DNA of 64,000 bases from Bacteroidota bacterium (GCA_023460855.1 JAEWOS010000006.1:150607-214606), one strand, 5' to 3'; numbered from the stretch's first letter, positions 1 through 8,498 are shown. Made by a program: numbers and translations. The notes: generated by a model not told the origin, from the letters alone.

Positions 1-1
1 T

Positions 2-1789
2 CAGGTTTCCCAGAACCGGACGTACCAGGATTTACTTAAAAATCCACAGGATGAACAGAATTTTGAAACACTTACAAAATCTGAACTGCACCGTGTTTCG
101 GTAAACGGAACTTCACAGAAACTGATGGATGCTGATATTTTCACAGGAATGAGTTTTTCTCCGGACGGTAATTATCTGATGCTGTCCACGATCAAGAAAC
201 CCTTCTCTTACATCGTTCCGCTAAGCAGATTTCCGATGGTTTCCAGCGTTTACGACGCTTCAGGGAATCTTGTAAAGACGGTGAACGAAGTGCCGCTGAA
301 CGAAATTATGCCTAAAGGATTTTCATCAGTCAGAACCGGTAAAAGAAGCATGACGTGGCGCAATGATGAACCTTCGACACTGGTTTACGCTGAAGCGCTC
401 GATGGCGGCGATCAGGCTAAACAGACTGAATTCCGCGACGAAATTTTTACCTGGAAAGCACCGTTCAGCGATACTCCCAAATCCTTTTTCAAAACAAAAC
501 AGCGTTATGGCGGTGTAGACTGGACTAATTCAGACTATGCAATCGTCAGCGAAAACTGGTACGACACGAGAAATACGAAATCCTTTCTTGTTAATCTGAA
601 AGACGGAAGTTCGCGAACGATTGAAGACCGTAATTACCAGGATGTTTACAGTGATCCGGGAAGATTCAACACTACAAAAAATGAATATGGCCGTACGGTT
701 GTAGATGTAGAAAACGGAAAAGCCTATCTGATTGGTAACGGATTCACCAAAGAAGGGCAGAAACCGTTCGTAGACGAAATGAACTTTGCCAGTCTTTCAA
801 AAAAGAGAATATATACTTCTTCGCTGAAGAATTCAAAAGAAGATATTGTGGATATTCTGGATAAAAAGAAAGGTGAAATTCTGGTGATTCAGGAATCTCC
901 TGCAGTTTTCCCGAATTATCTGAAACGGAATATGAAATCCGGAAAAGGAACAGAGGTTACCAGTTTCGAAAATCCTTTTTCGAGCCTGGGAAATGTGTAC
1001 AAGGAAGTTATTACTTACGAAAGAAATGACGGTGTGCAGCTTACCGGAACGCTTTACCTGCCGGCAAATTACGACCGGAAAAATAAAAAAGAAAAACTGC
1101 CGCTGTTGATCTGGGCATATCCTGCAGAATACAAAGACAAAAATACGGCGGGGCAGAACACCAAAAATCCGAACGAGTTCACCTATCCTTATTATGGTTC
1201 TTTCGTTTACTGGGTAACCAAAGGTTATGCAGTTCTCGATGATGCCGCGTTTCCGATTATCGGCGAAGGAAAAACCGAACCAAACGATTCCTTCGTACCG
1301 CAGCTTGTGGCAAACGGTAAAGCAGCAATTGATGCGCTGGACAAACTCGGTTATATCGACCGGAACAGAGTTGCTGTTGGAGGACATTCTTACGGCGCAT
1401 TTATGACAGCTAATCTATTAACGCATTCCAACGATTATGCATGCGGAATAGCACGAAGCGGTGCTTATAACAGAACATTGACGCCGTTTGGTTTCCAGAG
1501 CGAACAGCGAAATTACTGGGACAATCCCAATCTGTATAATACGATGTCGCCTTTCATGAATGCACATAAAATGAAGAAACCAATGCTGCTGATTCACGGT
1601 GATGCCGACAATAATCCCGGGACATTCACTTTGCAGACCGAAAGATATTTTCAGGCGCTGAAAAATCTGGGAGCACCGGTGAGAATGGTTTTGCTGCCAA
1701 AAGAAAGCCATGGTTATGCAGCGAAAGAAAGCATTCTGCATGTACTTTGGGAGCAGGATCAGTTCCTGGAAAAATGCCTGAAGAAATAA
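2..1789 (+). CDS. S9-family serine peptidase, glutamyl endopeptidase-like (5'-truncated)
   Basis: The reading frame is open from base 2, so the gene begins upstream of the window; the first ATG at 125 is internal. The N-terminal part reads like a beta-propeller (repeated SPDG/NYL and DG turns) and the C-terminal 250 residues are an alpha/beta-hydrolase. The nucleophile motif GGHSYGAF has its Ser codon at 1388-1390, the acid is probably in HGDADNN (1595-1615) and the His is in ESHGYA (1709-1711). Sequence words such as TLQTERYFQALK resemble the glutamyl endopeptidase (CGEP-like) branch of S9 rather than DPP-IV. It is probably a periplasmic or secreted peptidase, although the signal peptide lies outside the window. 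A strong terminator follows. Confidence 0.9.
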   Translation, partial: QVSQNRTYQDLLKNPQDEQNFETLTKSELHRVSVNGTSQKLMDADIFTGMSFSPDGNYLMLSTIKKPFSYIVPLSRFPMVSSVYDASGNLVKTVNEVPLNEIMPKGFSSVRTGKRSMTWRNDEPSTLVYAEALDGGDQAKQTEFRDEIFTWKAPFSDTPKSFFKTKQRYGGVDWTNSDYAIVSENWYDTRNTKSFLVNLKDGSSRTIEDRNYQDVYSDPGRFNTTKNEYGRTVVDVENGKAYLIGNGFTKEGQKPFVDEMNFASLSKKRIYTSSLKNSKEDIVDILDKKKGEILVIQESPAVFPNYLKRNMKSGKGTEVTSFENPFSSLGNVYKEVITYERNDGVQLTGTLYLPANYDRKNKKEKLPLLIWAYPAEYKDKNTAGQNTKNPNEFTYPYYGSFVYWVTKGYAVLDDAAFPIIGEGKTEPNDSFVPQLVANGKAAIDALDKLGYIDRNRVAVGGHSYGAFMTANLLTHSNDYACGIARSGAYNRTLTPFGFQSEQRNYWDNPNLYNTMSPFMNAHKMKKPMLLIHGDADNNPGTFTLQTERYFQALKNLGAPVRMVLLPKESHGYAAKESILHVLWEQDQFLEKCLKK

Positions 1790-1807
1790 TAAGACAGATC
1801 ACAGTTC

Positions 1808-1831
1808 AACCCGCAGAAATATCTGCGGGTT
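1808..1831. terminator. Bidirectional hairpin terminator between S9 peptidase and MATE gene
   Basis: A perfect 10-bp stem AACCCGCAGA / TCTGCGGGTT closes an AATA loop and is followed by a T/A-rich tract. It lies in the 40-bp space between two convergent genes and its right arm reaches the stop codon of the MATE gene. Confidence 0.75.
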
Positions 1832-3185
1832 AATTATTAATTCTTCGTTTTGAAAGGTGTAAAAAGCGGATTACGAGCAGCACCGCTGAAATTGTCAACC
1901 CTAAACCTAAAGCGATCCACATTCCGAAAGCGCCCATTTCAAGCGTTACACAAAGAAAATAGCCCAATGGAATCGTAATAATCCAGTATGCAACGAATGT
2001 GAGGTAGCTAGGAATTTTTACATCCTGCATTCCGCGCAGAATTCCGAGCGCACAAACCTGAACGCCGTCAGAAAGCTGAAAAAGTGCAGCGATAATCAAC
2101 AGTTTCGAGGCAAGTGCGATCACTTCCACATCTTCTTTCCTGGTAAAGAATGTCGGCAGAATATTTCTGAAAACGATAAAAAACAGCCCGCAGACCAGCA
2201 TAAAAATAAATGCGAGTTTCAGGTTGTTGATTCCGATATTGCGCAGTTCTGCAAAATTTTTCTCGCCGAATTTTCTTCCGATTATAATGGTGGATGCCAC
2301 ACTGAAACCGATACACAGGTTGAAGGTGAAGGATGCCATGCTTAATGCGATCTGGTGTCCTGCAATATCGTTTGCTGAAATCAGTCCGCAGATAAATGCC
2401 GCTCCGGCAAAAGCAGTGACTTCAAAAAACATCTGCAAAGCAGTTGGAATACCGAGTTGAAGCATTTTCTGAAACATTTTTTTGGATGTATTCTGCACTT
2501 TAATCCGGAACGCTTTGATGTATTTTTGCGTAATTTCATTCCGGAACATGATATACATCAGCACTGCGACCATGAAAATGCGGGAAATCAGCGTTGCAGT
2601 TGCCGATCCTTTTACCCCCATTTCAGGAAATCCGAACATTCCTTTAATCAGTATGTAATTCAGAGCGATATTCACCACATTTGCGGCGATTGTAGCTTTG
2701 GTTACACCTACCGTAAATCCAAGACCTTCTGAAACTTCACGGAACGTCTGGAAAATCATGAACGGCAACATGCTGATTGCCATAATCCAGAGAAAATCCT
2801 GCGTATCGGGGATAATTTCCGGCGGCTGTTCCAGGAAAGGAAGTAACGGTACAAAACCCAGCAACAACAGCATCAACAAAAATCCTACTGCGAGATTCAG
2901 CAAAAATCCGTGCTGAAAAACAGACTGTATTCTGCGGTCGTTATTTTTTGCATGTGCTTCCGAAACGAGGGGAGGAATCGCAAAAGAAATTCCAAGCCCG
3001 AACACGAAGACCGAAACGAAAAGTGCATTTCCGAGTGAAACGGCTGCAAGCGCATCCGCACCGAGCAGATTTCCGACAATAATATTATCGAACAGCTGCA
3101 CAGAAACCTGTCCGAGTTGTGTAAGCATTACAGGAACAGCGAGTTTTACGGTCTGTTTGGTGTAGGTAGTGTCGAGCAGTTTCAT
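1830..3185 (-). CDS. MATE family multidrug efflux transporter
   Basis: A 451-residue polytopic inner-membrane protein with about 12 hydrophobic segments in two similar halves, the MatE arrangement. Family words are visible, for example PVMLTQLGQVSVQLFDNI near the N-terminus and the corresponding segment of the second half (IPTALQMFFEVTAFAGA). MATE proteins export cationic drugs or metabolites in exchange for Na+ or H+; the substrate here cannot be told from sequence. The length is usual for NorM-like members. It is transcribed alone, convergent with the upstream peptidase and divergent from ndk, from which it is separated by a minus-strand terminator-like hairpin. Confidence 0.9.
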   Translation of the reverse strand: MKLLDTTYTKQTVKLAVPVMLTQLGQVSVQLFDNIIVGNLLGADALAAVSLGNALFVSVFVFGLGISFAIPPLVSEAHAKNNDRRIQSVFQHGFLLNLAVGFLLMLLLLGFVPLLPFLEQPPEIIPDTQDFLWIMAISMLPFMIFQTFREVSEGLGFTVGVTKATIAANVVNIALNYILIKGMFGFPEMGVKGSATATLISRIFMVAVLMYIMFRNEITQKYIKAFRIKVQNTSKKMFQKMLQLGIPTALQMFFEVTAFAGAAFICGLISANDIAGHQIALSMASFTFNLCIGFSVASTIIIGRKFGEKNFAELRNIGINNLKLAFIFMLVCGLFFIVFRNILPTFFTRKEDVEVIALASKLLIIAALFQLSDGVQVCALGILRGMQDVKIPSYLTFVAYWIITIPLGYFLCVTLEMGAFGMWIALGLGLTISAVLLVIRFLHLSKRRINN

Positions 3186-3224
3186 GGCGCCGCAAAAGTA
3201 AGAATAAACTCTATGAAAATGCAG

Positions 3225-3251
3225 AAAATAAAAACCCAGCCGAAGCTGGGT
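3225..3251 (-). terminator. Minus-strand hairpin with T-run, upstream of the MATE gene
   Basis: ACCCAGC-CGAA-GCTGGGT (3234-3251) is a 7-bp stem with a stable tetraloop. On the minus strand it is followed by TTTTATTTT, as in an intrinsic terminator, whereas the plus-strand side is followed by A residues. No annotated minus-strand gene ends here, which suggests a short minus-strand transcript from the ndk promoter region. Confidence 0.55.
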
Positions 3252-3406
3252 AAAAACTAATAACCATGAAAACTCAAATTAAACATGAGAATCGTAAAAG
3301 TTAGTTGCAATTTGCATGCCAAAAAAAAATTACGTGATTTCTCTGTTCGAATCTTCAATACAAATGTAGGTATTTTTCGTAAATTCGCAGCACTTAAAAA
3401 TGAATT

Positions 3407-3826
3407 ATGTCAGGAAGAATCACCTTTACAATGATTAAGCCGGATGCGGTTGCAGACGGACACACAGGAGCGATCCTCGGAAAAATTGCAGAAGCAGGTT
3501 TCAGCATCAAAGCGATGAAACTTACGCAACTTACGCTGGACGACGCAAAAAAATTCTATGAAATTCACAGCGAGAGACCTTTTTACGGTGAACTGGTTGA
3601 ATTCATGAGCCGCGGACCGATCGTGGCAGCGGTGCTGGAGAAAGATAACGCAGTGGAAGATTTCAGAACGCTGATCGGTGCAACCAATCCTGCAGAAGCT
3701 GCAGAAGGAACGATCAGAAAACTGTATGCTAAGAATGTTGGGGAAAATGCCGTACACGGTTCAGATTCTGATGAAAATGCAGAAATCGAAGCGAGATTTC
3801 ATTTCTCAGGTCGTGAGATTTTCTAA
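3407..3826 (+). CDS. ndk: Nucleoside-diphosphate kinase
   Basis: A 139-residue cytoplasmic enzyme that moves the gamma-phosphate of ATP to nucleoside diphosphates through a phosphohistidine. The active-site motif NAVHGSD places the catalytic His at residue 117. TMIKPDAV at residues 8-15 is the family N-terminal signature, and the length is typical. The start ATG follows a TAAATTCG box (3380-3387) that is one base from the TAnnTTTG consensus. The gene is monocistronic with its own terminator and is a standard housekeeping gene. Confidence 0.97.
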   Translation: MSGRITFTMIKPDAVADGHTGAILGKIAEAGFSIKAMKLTQLTLDDAKKFYEIHSERPFYGELVEFMSRGPIVAAVLEKDNAVEDFRTLIGATNPAEAAEGTIRKLYAKNVGENAVHGSDSDENAEIEARFHFSGREIF

Positions 3827-3850
3827 ATAGATATCGAAAAAATTATCTTG

Positions 3851-3881
3851 AACGGTCCGGATTTTCCGGACTGTTCTGTTT
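3851..3881 (+). terminator. ndk terminator
   Basis: AACGGTCCGG-ATTTT-CCGGACTGTT forms a 10-bp stem with one G-U pair, 25 bases past the ndk stop, followed by a modest T-rich tail (CTGTTT). Confidence 0.6.
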
Positions 3882-3897
3882 CAAAAAAAAACAATCC

Positions 3898-4422
3898 ATG
3901 AAAAAATTTGTATTTCTATTCGTATTTTCTTGCTGTGCAGCGCTTTCAGCCCAGACTCAGATCGATTCTCTGCAGACCGTTCAGAATCCGGTAATGCCGG
4001 AAAAAAGGCTGAACTTCGGACTGGGTTTCGGACTTAATTTTGTTGGCGGAACAAGCATCAGTCTGTCGCCTAATCTCACTTATCAGATCAACGAAAAAAT
4101 GCATGCGGGAGCCGGACTTCTGTTTAACTATACCGGAATAAAAGATCTGCAGACTACAACAACAGCCGGCCTGAACCTGCTGTATTTTTACAGACCCATA
4201 GAAAAGCTTCTTACAACGGCTGAATTAGCGCCGATGTATGTGAGCCGTAATCTGAAATATGCGGGAATAAAGGAGAATTTCTGGGATACTGCGCTTTTTG
4301 TTGGTGCAGGATATCAGCTTTCGCCGAGAATTTCTGCGGGTGCGAAGTATAATTTGCTGTACCGGAAAGAAAAGAGTGTTTACAGCAGTCCGTTCGTACC
4401 GTTTGTAAATATCACTTTCTAA
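3898..4422 (+). CDS. Small outer-membrane beta-barrel-like protein, function unknown
   Basis: This 174-residue protein has a cleavable signal peptide (Lys-rich start, hydrophobic core, cleavage near ALSAQTQ). The rest is built of alternating strands with aromatic and glycine girdles (LNFGLGFGLNFVGG, MHAGAGLLFNYTG, ISAGAKYNLLYR) and ends in Phe (VNITF), as outer-membrane barrels do. With about 150 mature residues it could form a barrel of 8 to 10 strands. I cannot assign a named family beyond outer-membrane beta-barrel protein. It sits alone between ndk and a convergent lipoprotein gene, with a shared terminator behind it. Confidence 0.75.
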   Translation: MKKFVFLFVFSCCAALSAQTQIDSLQTVQNPVMPEKRLNFGLGFGLNFVGGTSISLSPNLTYQINEKMHAGAGLLFNYTGIKDLQTTTTAGLNLLYFYRPIEKLLTTAELAPMYVSRNLKYAGIKENFWDTALFVGAGYQLSPRISAGAKYNLLYRKEKSVYSSPFVPFVNITF

Positions 4423-4447
4423 ATTTATAATATTCCCGATTCAGACA

Positions 4448-4472
4448 AAAAAACTGCCCGAAGGCAGTTTTA
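4448..4472. terminator. Bidirectional terminator between convergent envelope genes
   Basis: AAAACTGCC-CGAA-GGCAGTTTT is a symmetrical stem with a CGAA tetraloop and A/T flanks on both sides, so it can terminate both the barrel gene (+) and the DUF4136 gene (-). Confidence 0.75.
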
Positions 4473-4480
4473 AAATGCTG

Positions 4481-5005
4481 TTATCGTTTAGGCGGATAAT
4501 TGGCCATGATTTCTGCAACAATCTGCGGAATCTGCTTTTGCTTGCGCTGCGGTGAATCAACGGAAATTCCGCTTCCGATTCCCTGCCAAACAAGTTTGTT
4601 GCTGCGTGCTTCAATAAAATCCAGAATCAGTGCACCTTCATTATAGTTGGAACTCCAGGTTCTGTTCATACCGACTCCCCATCCGAAAGGTCCGCCCCAG
4701 CCGTACATTCCGTAAGGATTTCCGGTGTTGATGTCGCGGATTTTCTTGTGGTTCGCTTTGATGTTGATAATCAGATCTGGATTTGGAGCTGATGACAAGC
4801 CTTTCATCTGAAGCTGCTTTGAAACTTCATTTAGAACGCGGTCTTTATCGATATCGTTGAGTTTCAAATCATCTAAGCGCAGTTTATAAGTGCGGTAATT
4901 GTTGAATGCTGCAGTTTCTGCATAATCTGTTCTCACATTGAACGGAGAGCAGGATGTAAGCGCCAGCGTAGCTGAAGCGGCAAGAAGTATGAAGTATTTT
5001 TTCAT
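4481..5005 (-). CDS. DUF4136 domain lipoprotein
   Basis: This 174-residue protein begins with a lipoprotein signal peptide ending in LTSC (Cys at about residue 19), so it is probably a lipid-anchored envelope protein. The body matches the DUF4136 pattern: a YRTYKL-type strand after the anchor, a helix with the DRVLNEVSKQLQMKG motif, a PDLIINI strand, and a C-terminal LVWQGIGSGI segment. A Gly/Trp/Met-rich loop (GMYGWGGPFGWG) lies in the middle. Function is unknown for the family. It is 8 bp downstream of the DUF5522 gene and probably co-transcribed with it. Confidence 0.85.
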   Translation of the reverse strand: MKKYFILLAASATLALTSCSPFNVRTDYAETAAFNNYRTYKLRLDDLKLNDIDKDRVLNEVSKQLQMKGLSSAPNPDLIINIKANHKKIRDINTGNPYGMYGWGGPFGWGVGMNRTWSSNYNEGALILDFIEARSNKLVWQGIGSGISVDSPQRKQKQIPQIVAEIMANYPPKR

Positions 5006-5013
5006 GTTTTTAA

Positions 5014-5190
5014 TTATTTTTTGAGGTTCTTTTTGAATGTTTCTGTTTTCTTATCATAACCGTACGGACAGTGGCGGCATCCGCTCTTACAGCAATATCC
5101 GCGCTTTAGGTGATACTTTTCAGTAAACACCCTGTAGCCCTGCTCGTTATAGTAATAATCTTCGTTCTCTTTGATGCCGGTATTATTCAT
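5014..5190 (-). CDS. DUF5522 small cysteine-rich protein
   Basis: A 58-residue ORF on the minus strand translates to a protein starting MNNTGIKENEDYYYNEQGYR and carrying a CCKSGCRHCPYGYD motif. The four Cys and the His in a CCx3CxxCPYG arrangement suggest a small metal-binding (Zn or Fe-S) domain, and the pattern is that of the DUF5522 family common in Bacteroidota. Function is unknown. The start ATG at 5190 fits the conserved YYYN..G..VFT..YHLKRGYCC core. It lies 8 bp upstream of the DUF4136 lipoprotein and its 5' end is head-to-head with the HExxH membrane protein. Confidence 0.85.
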   Translation of the reverse strand: MNNTGIKENEDYYYNEQGYRVFTEKYHLKRGYCCKSGCRHCPYGYDKKTETFKKNLKK

Positions 5191-5194
5191 AAGT

Positions 5195-5222
5195 TAAAAT
5201 GCAGGGTAAAATTATATTTTTG
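5195..5222 (+). promoter_or_regulatory. Putative promoter of the HExxH membrane protein gene
   Basis: TATTTTTG at 5215-5222 matches the Bacteroidota -7 consensus TAnnTTTG, with a TTA (one mismatch to TTG) about 18 bases upstream. The predicted start of transcription falls at about 5229, which argues against the upstream GTG at 5110 as the translation start. Confidence 0.5.
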
Positions 5223-5226
5223 TGCT

Positions 5227-5559
5227 GTGATTATTTTTCATCTGCATCTCCTCAAAAATACGAAAATACGCGGGATTACCATTTTCCCGTTTGTATTTCT
5301 GCGAAGTGCTAAGGATAAGCGCGATAAAACGCTGATCAATCATGAAATGATACACATTCGCCAGCAGATGGAAATGCTAATAATATTTTTTTACATCTGG
5401 TATCTGGCTGAGTTTTTCTACTGGTATTTGAGGCTGAACGACGCCGATCTCGCGTACCGCTATATTTCCTTCGAAAGGGAAGCATATGCGATGGAAGATG
5501 ACCTGAATTATCTCAGGAAGAGAAAGATTTTCAGTTTCTGGAAGTATATCGGAAATTAA
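5227..5559 (+). CDS. Small membrane protein with HExxH motif (putative minimal zincin)
   Basis: About 110 residues. From the GTG at 5227 the protein has a hydrophobic N-terminus, a TIFPFVFLR segment, then NHEMIHIRQQ with an HExxH motif (residues 39-43), a membrane segment (IIFFYIWYLAEFFYWYL) and an FEREAYAMEDD motif that could supply a third metal ligand. This order resembles small Bacteroidota zincin-like proteins normally annotated as hypothetical. The frame is open back to a GTG at 5110, but that would run antisense through the DUF5522 gene and its promoter, so I prefer 5227. The stop overlaps the stop region of the S41 gene by 4 bp. Protease activity is inference only. Confidence 0.6.
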   Translation: MIIFHLHLLKNTKIRGITIFPFVFLRSAKDKRDKTLINHEMIHIRQQMEMLIIFFYIWYLAEFFYWYLRLNDADLAYRYISFEREAYAMEDDLNYLRKRKIFSFWKYIGN

Positions 5560-7103
5560 TTCTCCTTATTCTCCCTAATCTGTTCGATGACAAAATCCAG
5601 TTCGGGATCTTCTCCCGTAAAATGGTCTGCAAGTTCCGGAATAACTTCATAATGCGGAACTACGCCTTTCATCGTGTTCGTGAATTCGATATTCGGTTTG
5701 ATGAGCATGATTCCGATCGGAAGTTTCAGTCTGGAATGGGGTAATTTCACCGTGGCATATCTTCCTGCAATATTTCCGTCGTTCGCGCCGCCGGTTTCTT
5801 CACCTATAATCGTTGCACGTGCGTCAGATTTTAATTTGGATGCGAGAATTGAAGATGCAGAAAAACTTCCGCCGTTTACCAGCAGATAAAGGTTTCCGCG
5901 GAATGCATTTTTTTTCGGTTTTCTGCCCGCAAACATATTATTGCGCAGCAAAATACGGTCGCCTTCCTTTTTTGTGCTGAGTAACAGTCCGGCCGAATAA
6001 AAAGGATAGACTGCAAACGCAACCGGCTTGAAGATGTTTGGAACAGCATTGTAATAATCTGCCTGGAAAAGTGCCTTCGTGGAATTGATCTCCATGTCGC
6101 GGATAAACGGATACTGATCTGCTCCAAGATATTTGTAGAGCGTCGTAATTTCCGCCAGCGAACCTCCGGGATTATTGCGTACATCGAGAATCAGATATTG
6201 CGTGCCTGCTTTTTTCAGCGTTGCAAAACTCTCGCGGTAAAACCTGTTCGAAAATTGTCCCGAGAAACTCCTCACCGTAATTACAGCTGTTGCAGAATCT
6301 TTCTCAATGAATTTCAGTTCCCGGTTAAACTGTTTTTCGGATGGATCGTAGTCTTTGGTTTTCTGTTGTTTCAGATTCCGGGTTTGCCTTTTTTCTGCGC
6401 TTTTTTCCTCCGCTTCCAGTTTTTCACGTTTCAGCCAGAACTGTTTTTCCCGGTTTTCATAAAGCGTCTGCACTTTTACACTGTCCAGAATTCCGTTTTC
6501 TATCGTAAAATAAACCGGCCATCGTTCTGCGAGTGCGTATTTCTGAAAAGTTTCATTATAGCCGTCACTGGTAATAAACCGGCGGTAGTTTTTAAGCAGT
6601 TCGTCCACCGGTTTATCATTAATTTTCAGAATCCGGCTGCCGACTTCCATATTTTCGATGCTGTCGCGGTTTTTAGTAATGTAAACAGCATTTCCGTTTA
6701 CTAAATAATCATATCTGCTGAACAGGCCTTTCTGGTTTTTTAATTCTTTGACCTCTTTTCGCGTGTATCTTTTTGACGGCGGAAGCAGCATCAGATGTCC
6801 CTGCTTTACATTCGTAATTGCCGGAGCCAATTTTTCATATAAATCCCAGGGTTTTGCCGGCGAATTCAGTTGAGATTTTACATCGCTAAAAGCCTGGTCG
6901 AGTTCCGGCTTGCTGATATACCAGTACAGTTCAGGATGAAGCTCCTGAAGTTTTTTATAGGTGAAATCCACATCTTCTTTCAATTGCTCCTGCGGAAGAG
7001 GCGTCTCCAGCCTTTCGTTAAATTTCTTCACCGAAACGCACGACGTAAAAAGAAAGATGCAGAGCAGAGAAAGAAGAACTTTATTCAAAGGAATTTTTTG
7101 CAA
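5556..7103 (-). CDS. S41 family peptidase lipoprotein (C-terminal-processing-like)
   Basis: A 515-residue envelope protein with a lipobox (FLFTSC, Cys near residue 22). The C-terminal half carries the S41 core: LDVRNNPGG, the region around the likely nucleophile VNGGSFSASS, and GEETGGANDG. An N-terminal helical domain precedes a segment with PDZ-like features (SRILKINDKPVDELL at about 155-169). Long Lys/Glu stretches (residues 225-260) suggest a helical insertion. S41 peptidases cut near the C-terminus of envelope substrates using a Ser-Lys dyad; the exact Lys cannot be fixed by eye. It is divergent from the MFS gene and convergent with the HExxH gene. Confidence 0.85.
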   Translation of the reverse strand: MQKIPLNKVLLSLLCIFLFTSCVSVKKFNERLETPLPQEQLKEDVDFTYKKLQELHPELYWYISKPELDQAFSDVKSQLNSPAKPWDLYEKLAPAITNVKQGHLMLLPPSKRYTRKEVKELKNQKGLFSRYDYLVNGNAVYITKNRDSIENMEVGSRILKINDKPVDELLKNYRRFITSDGYNETFQKYALAERWPVYFTIENGILDSVKVQTLYENREKQFWLKREKLEAEEKSAEKRQTRNLKQQKTKDYDPSEKQFNRELKFIEKDSATAVITVRSFSGQFSNRFYRESFATLKKAGTQYLILDVRNNPGGSLAEITTLYKYLGADQYPFIRDMEINSTKALFQADYYNAVPNIFKPVAFAVYPFYSAGLLLSTKKEGDRILLRNNMFAGRKPKKNAFRGNLYLLVNGGSFSASSILASKLKSDARATIIGEETGGANDGNIAGRYATVKLPHSRLKLPIGIMLIKPNIEFTNTMKGVVPHYEVIPELADHFTGEDPELDFVIEQIRENKEN

Positions 7104-7150
7104 AAATACGCGTTAAAAAGAATTCACATTAGTTCCGGCCTGTTTTTTAA

Positions 7151-7180
7151 TTGCCGTTGCTCATAATTACAGTAAATTTG
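7151..7180 (+). promoter_or_regulatory. Promoter of the MFS transporter gene
   Basis: TTG at 7151-7153, a 19-base spacer and TAAATTTG at 7173-7180 form a textbook Bacteroidota TTG-N19-TAnnTTTG promoter. The ATG is only 4 bases past the box, so the transcript would have almost no leader. Confidence 0.7.
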
Positions 7181-7184
7181 CAGC

Positions 7185-8423
7185 ATGGAAAAAAAGGGTA
7201 AGTCCGCAGCAATAGGATTTATTTTTATCACATTGCTGGTCGATATTACCGGATGGGGAATTGTAATTCCAGTAGTTCCGAATCTGATCAAAGAACTGAT
7301 CCACAATCCCGATATTTCAGTTGCAGCAAAATACGGCGGATGGCTGGGATTTCTCTACGCGTTTATGCAGTTTCTTTTTGCGCCGGTGCTCGGAAATCTT
7401 AGCGATAAGTACGGAAGAAGACCCGTAATCCTGATTTCCCTGCTCGGTTTTGCCCTTAATTTTTTCGTTCAGGCGTGGGCACCGACTATTTTCTGGCTTT
7501 TCGTTGGACGGATTTTCAGCGGAATTACGGGCGCTAGTATTACAACTGCAAGTGCTTATATTGCGGATATCTCTGATGATTCCAACCGTTCCAAAAATTT
7601 TGGGATGATTGGTGCCGCGTTCGGTCTGGGCTTTATCATAGGTCCTGTTCTTGGCGGCTTGCTCGGTCATTTTGGTCCGCGGGTTCCTTTTATCGCAGCC
7701 GGAATTTTATGTCTGATAAATTTCGTGTACGGAATTTTTGTTCTGCCGGAATCGCTCCCGATGGAACACCGCAGAAATTTCGACCTGAGACGTGCAAATC
7801 CGATCGGCTCCCTGATGAATGTGCGGAAGTATCCGGTCGTGATGTATCTGATGATTGCATGGTTTCTCGTGTACACAGCAGGACATGCCGTACAGACGAA
7901 CTGGCCGTATTTTACCATGTACCGTTTTGGCTGGGACGAAAAAATGGTCGGAATTTCGCTTGGCGTTACCGGAATTTTCACGGCTATTGTTCAGGGTTAC
8001 CTGATCCGTAAAATTCATCCTAAACTCGGCCTGGAACGAAGTATTCTGTATGGTTCTATTATTTACTGTATCGGAATGCTGATGTTCGCTTTTGCCACGC
8101 AGGAATGGCTGATTTTTGTAATCCTCGCGATTTATGCTTTTGGCGGAATTGCCGGTCCTGCAATTCAGTCGGTAACTTCATCGATGGTTTCTGCCAATGA
8201 ACAGGGCGATCTTCAGGGAGCGATGACTGCCGTAGTAAGTTTTACGTCGATTATCGGACCGCCGCTCATGACCAATATTTTTTATTACTTCACACATGAA
8301 GAGGCGCCGTTTATTTTTCCGGGAGCACCGTTTTTCCTCGGATTTTTGCTGATGGCAGCAAGCGCAGGATTTGTGTGGTCTGTATTCCACAGAAGGATCA
8401 AACGGCACAAACTCCGGAAGTAA
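7185..8423 (+). CDS. MFS transporter, Tet/TCR-type
   Basis: A 412-residue inner-membrane protein with about 12 transmembrane segments. The DHA1-type motif A is present between TM2 and TM3 (GNLSDKYGRRPVIL), and the TM1 words LLVDITGWGIVIPVVPNLI resemble those of tetracycline/H+ antiporters and their many non-tetracycline relatives. TM5 carries a motif C-like GPVLGGLLG. The substrate is unknown; similarity to TetA alone is not evidence of tetracycline resistance. It has its own promoter and may head the short run of plus-strand genes tatA, PAP2 and TPR, although a 75-bp space separates it from tatA. Confidence 0.88.
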   Translation: MEKKGKSAAIGFIFITLLVDITGWGIVIPVVPNLIKELIHNPDISVAAKYGGWLGFLYAFMQFLFAPVLGNLSDKYGRRPVILISLLGFALNFFVQAWAPTIFWLFVGRIFSGITGASITTASAYIADISDDSNRSKNFGMIGAAFGLGFIIGPVLGGLLGHFGPRVPFIAAGILCLINFVYGIFVLPESLPMEHRRNFDLRRANPIGSLMNVRKYPVVMYLMIAWFLVYTAGHAVQTNWPYFTMYRFGWDEKMVGISLGVTGIFTAIVQGYLIRKIHPKLGLERSILYGSIIYCIGMLMFAFATQEWLIFVILAIYAFGGIAGPAIQSVTSSMVSANEQGDLQGAMTAVVSFTSIIGPPLMTNIFYYFTHEEAPFIFPGAPFFLGFLLMAASAGFVWSVFHRRIKRHKLRK

Positions 8424-8498
8424 TCAACGACAGCAAATCTGTTTGTGTTATTCACTAAAAGAAAACCTCAGACTTCAAAAAAATTGTAATTTCGCAGC

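Noticed and set aside
833..1387. 184-residue minus-strand open frame inside the S9 peptidase
   Set aside because: It is antisense to a clear peptidase frame, has low-complexity Phe/Ile/Arg composition and no family words. Many such frames in the window have the same cause and were left out.
3264..3302. 12-residue frame MKTQIKHENRKS upstream of ndk as a leader peptide
   Set aside because: It has no ribosome site, the downstream ndk has its own TAAATTCG box, and it would not explain any attenuation; the ATG may be chance within the shared word.
5110..5226. Upstream GTG (5110) as the start of the HExxH protein
   Set aside because: It would run antisense through the DUF5522 gene and lie before the TATTTTTG box; homology-like words begin after 5227.
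7185..8423. Tetracycline resistance gene
   Set aside because: The TetA-like words are shared by many MFS exporters; no tetR or resistance context is present, so only a general transporter call is supported.
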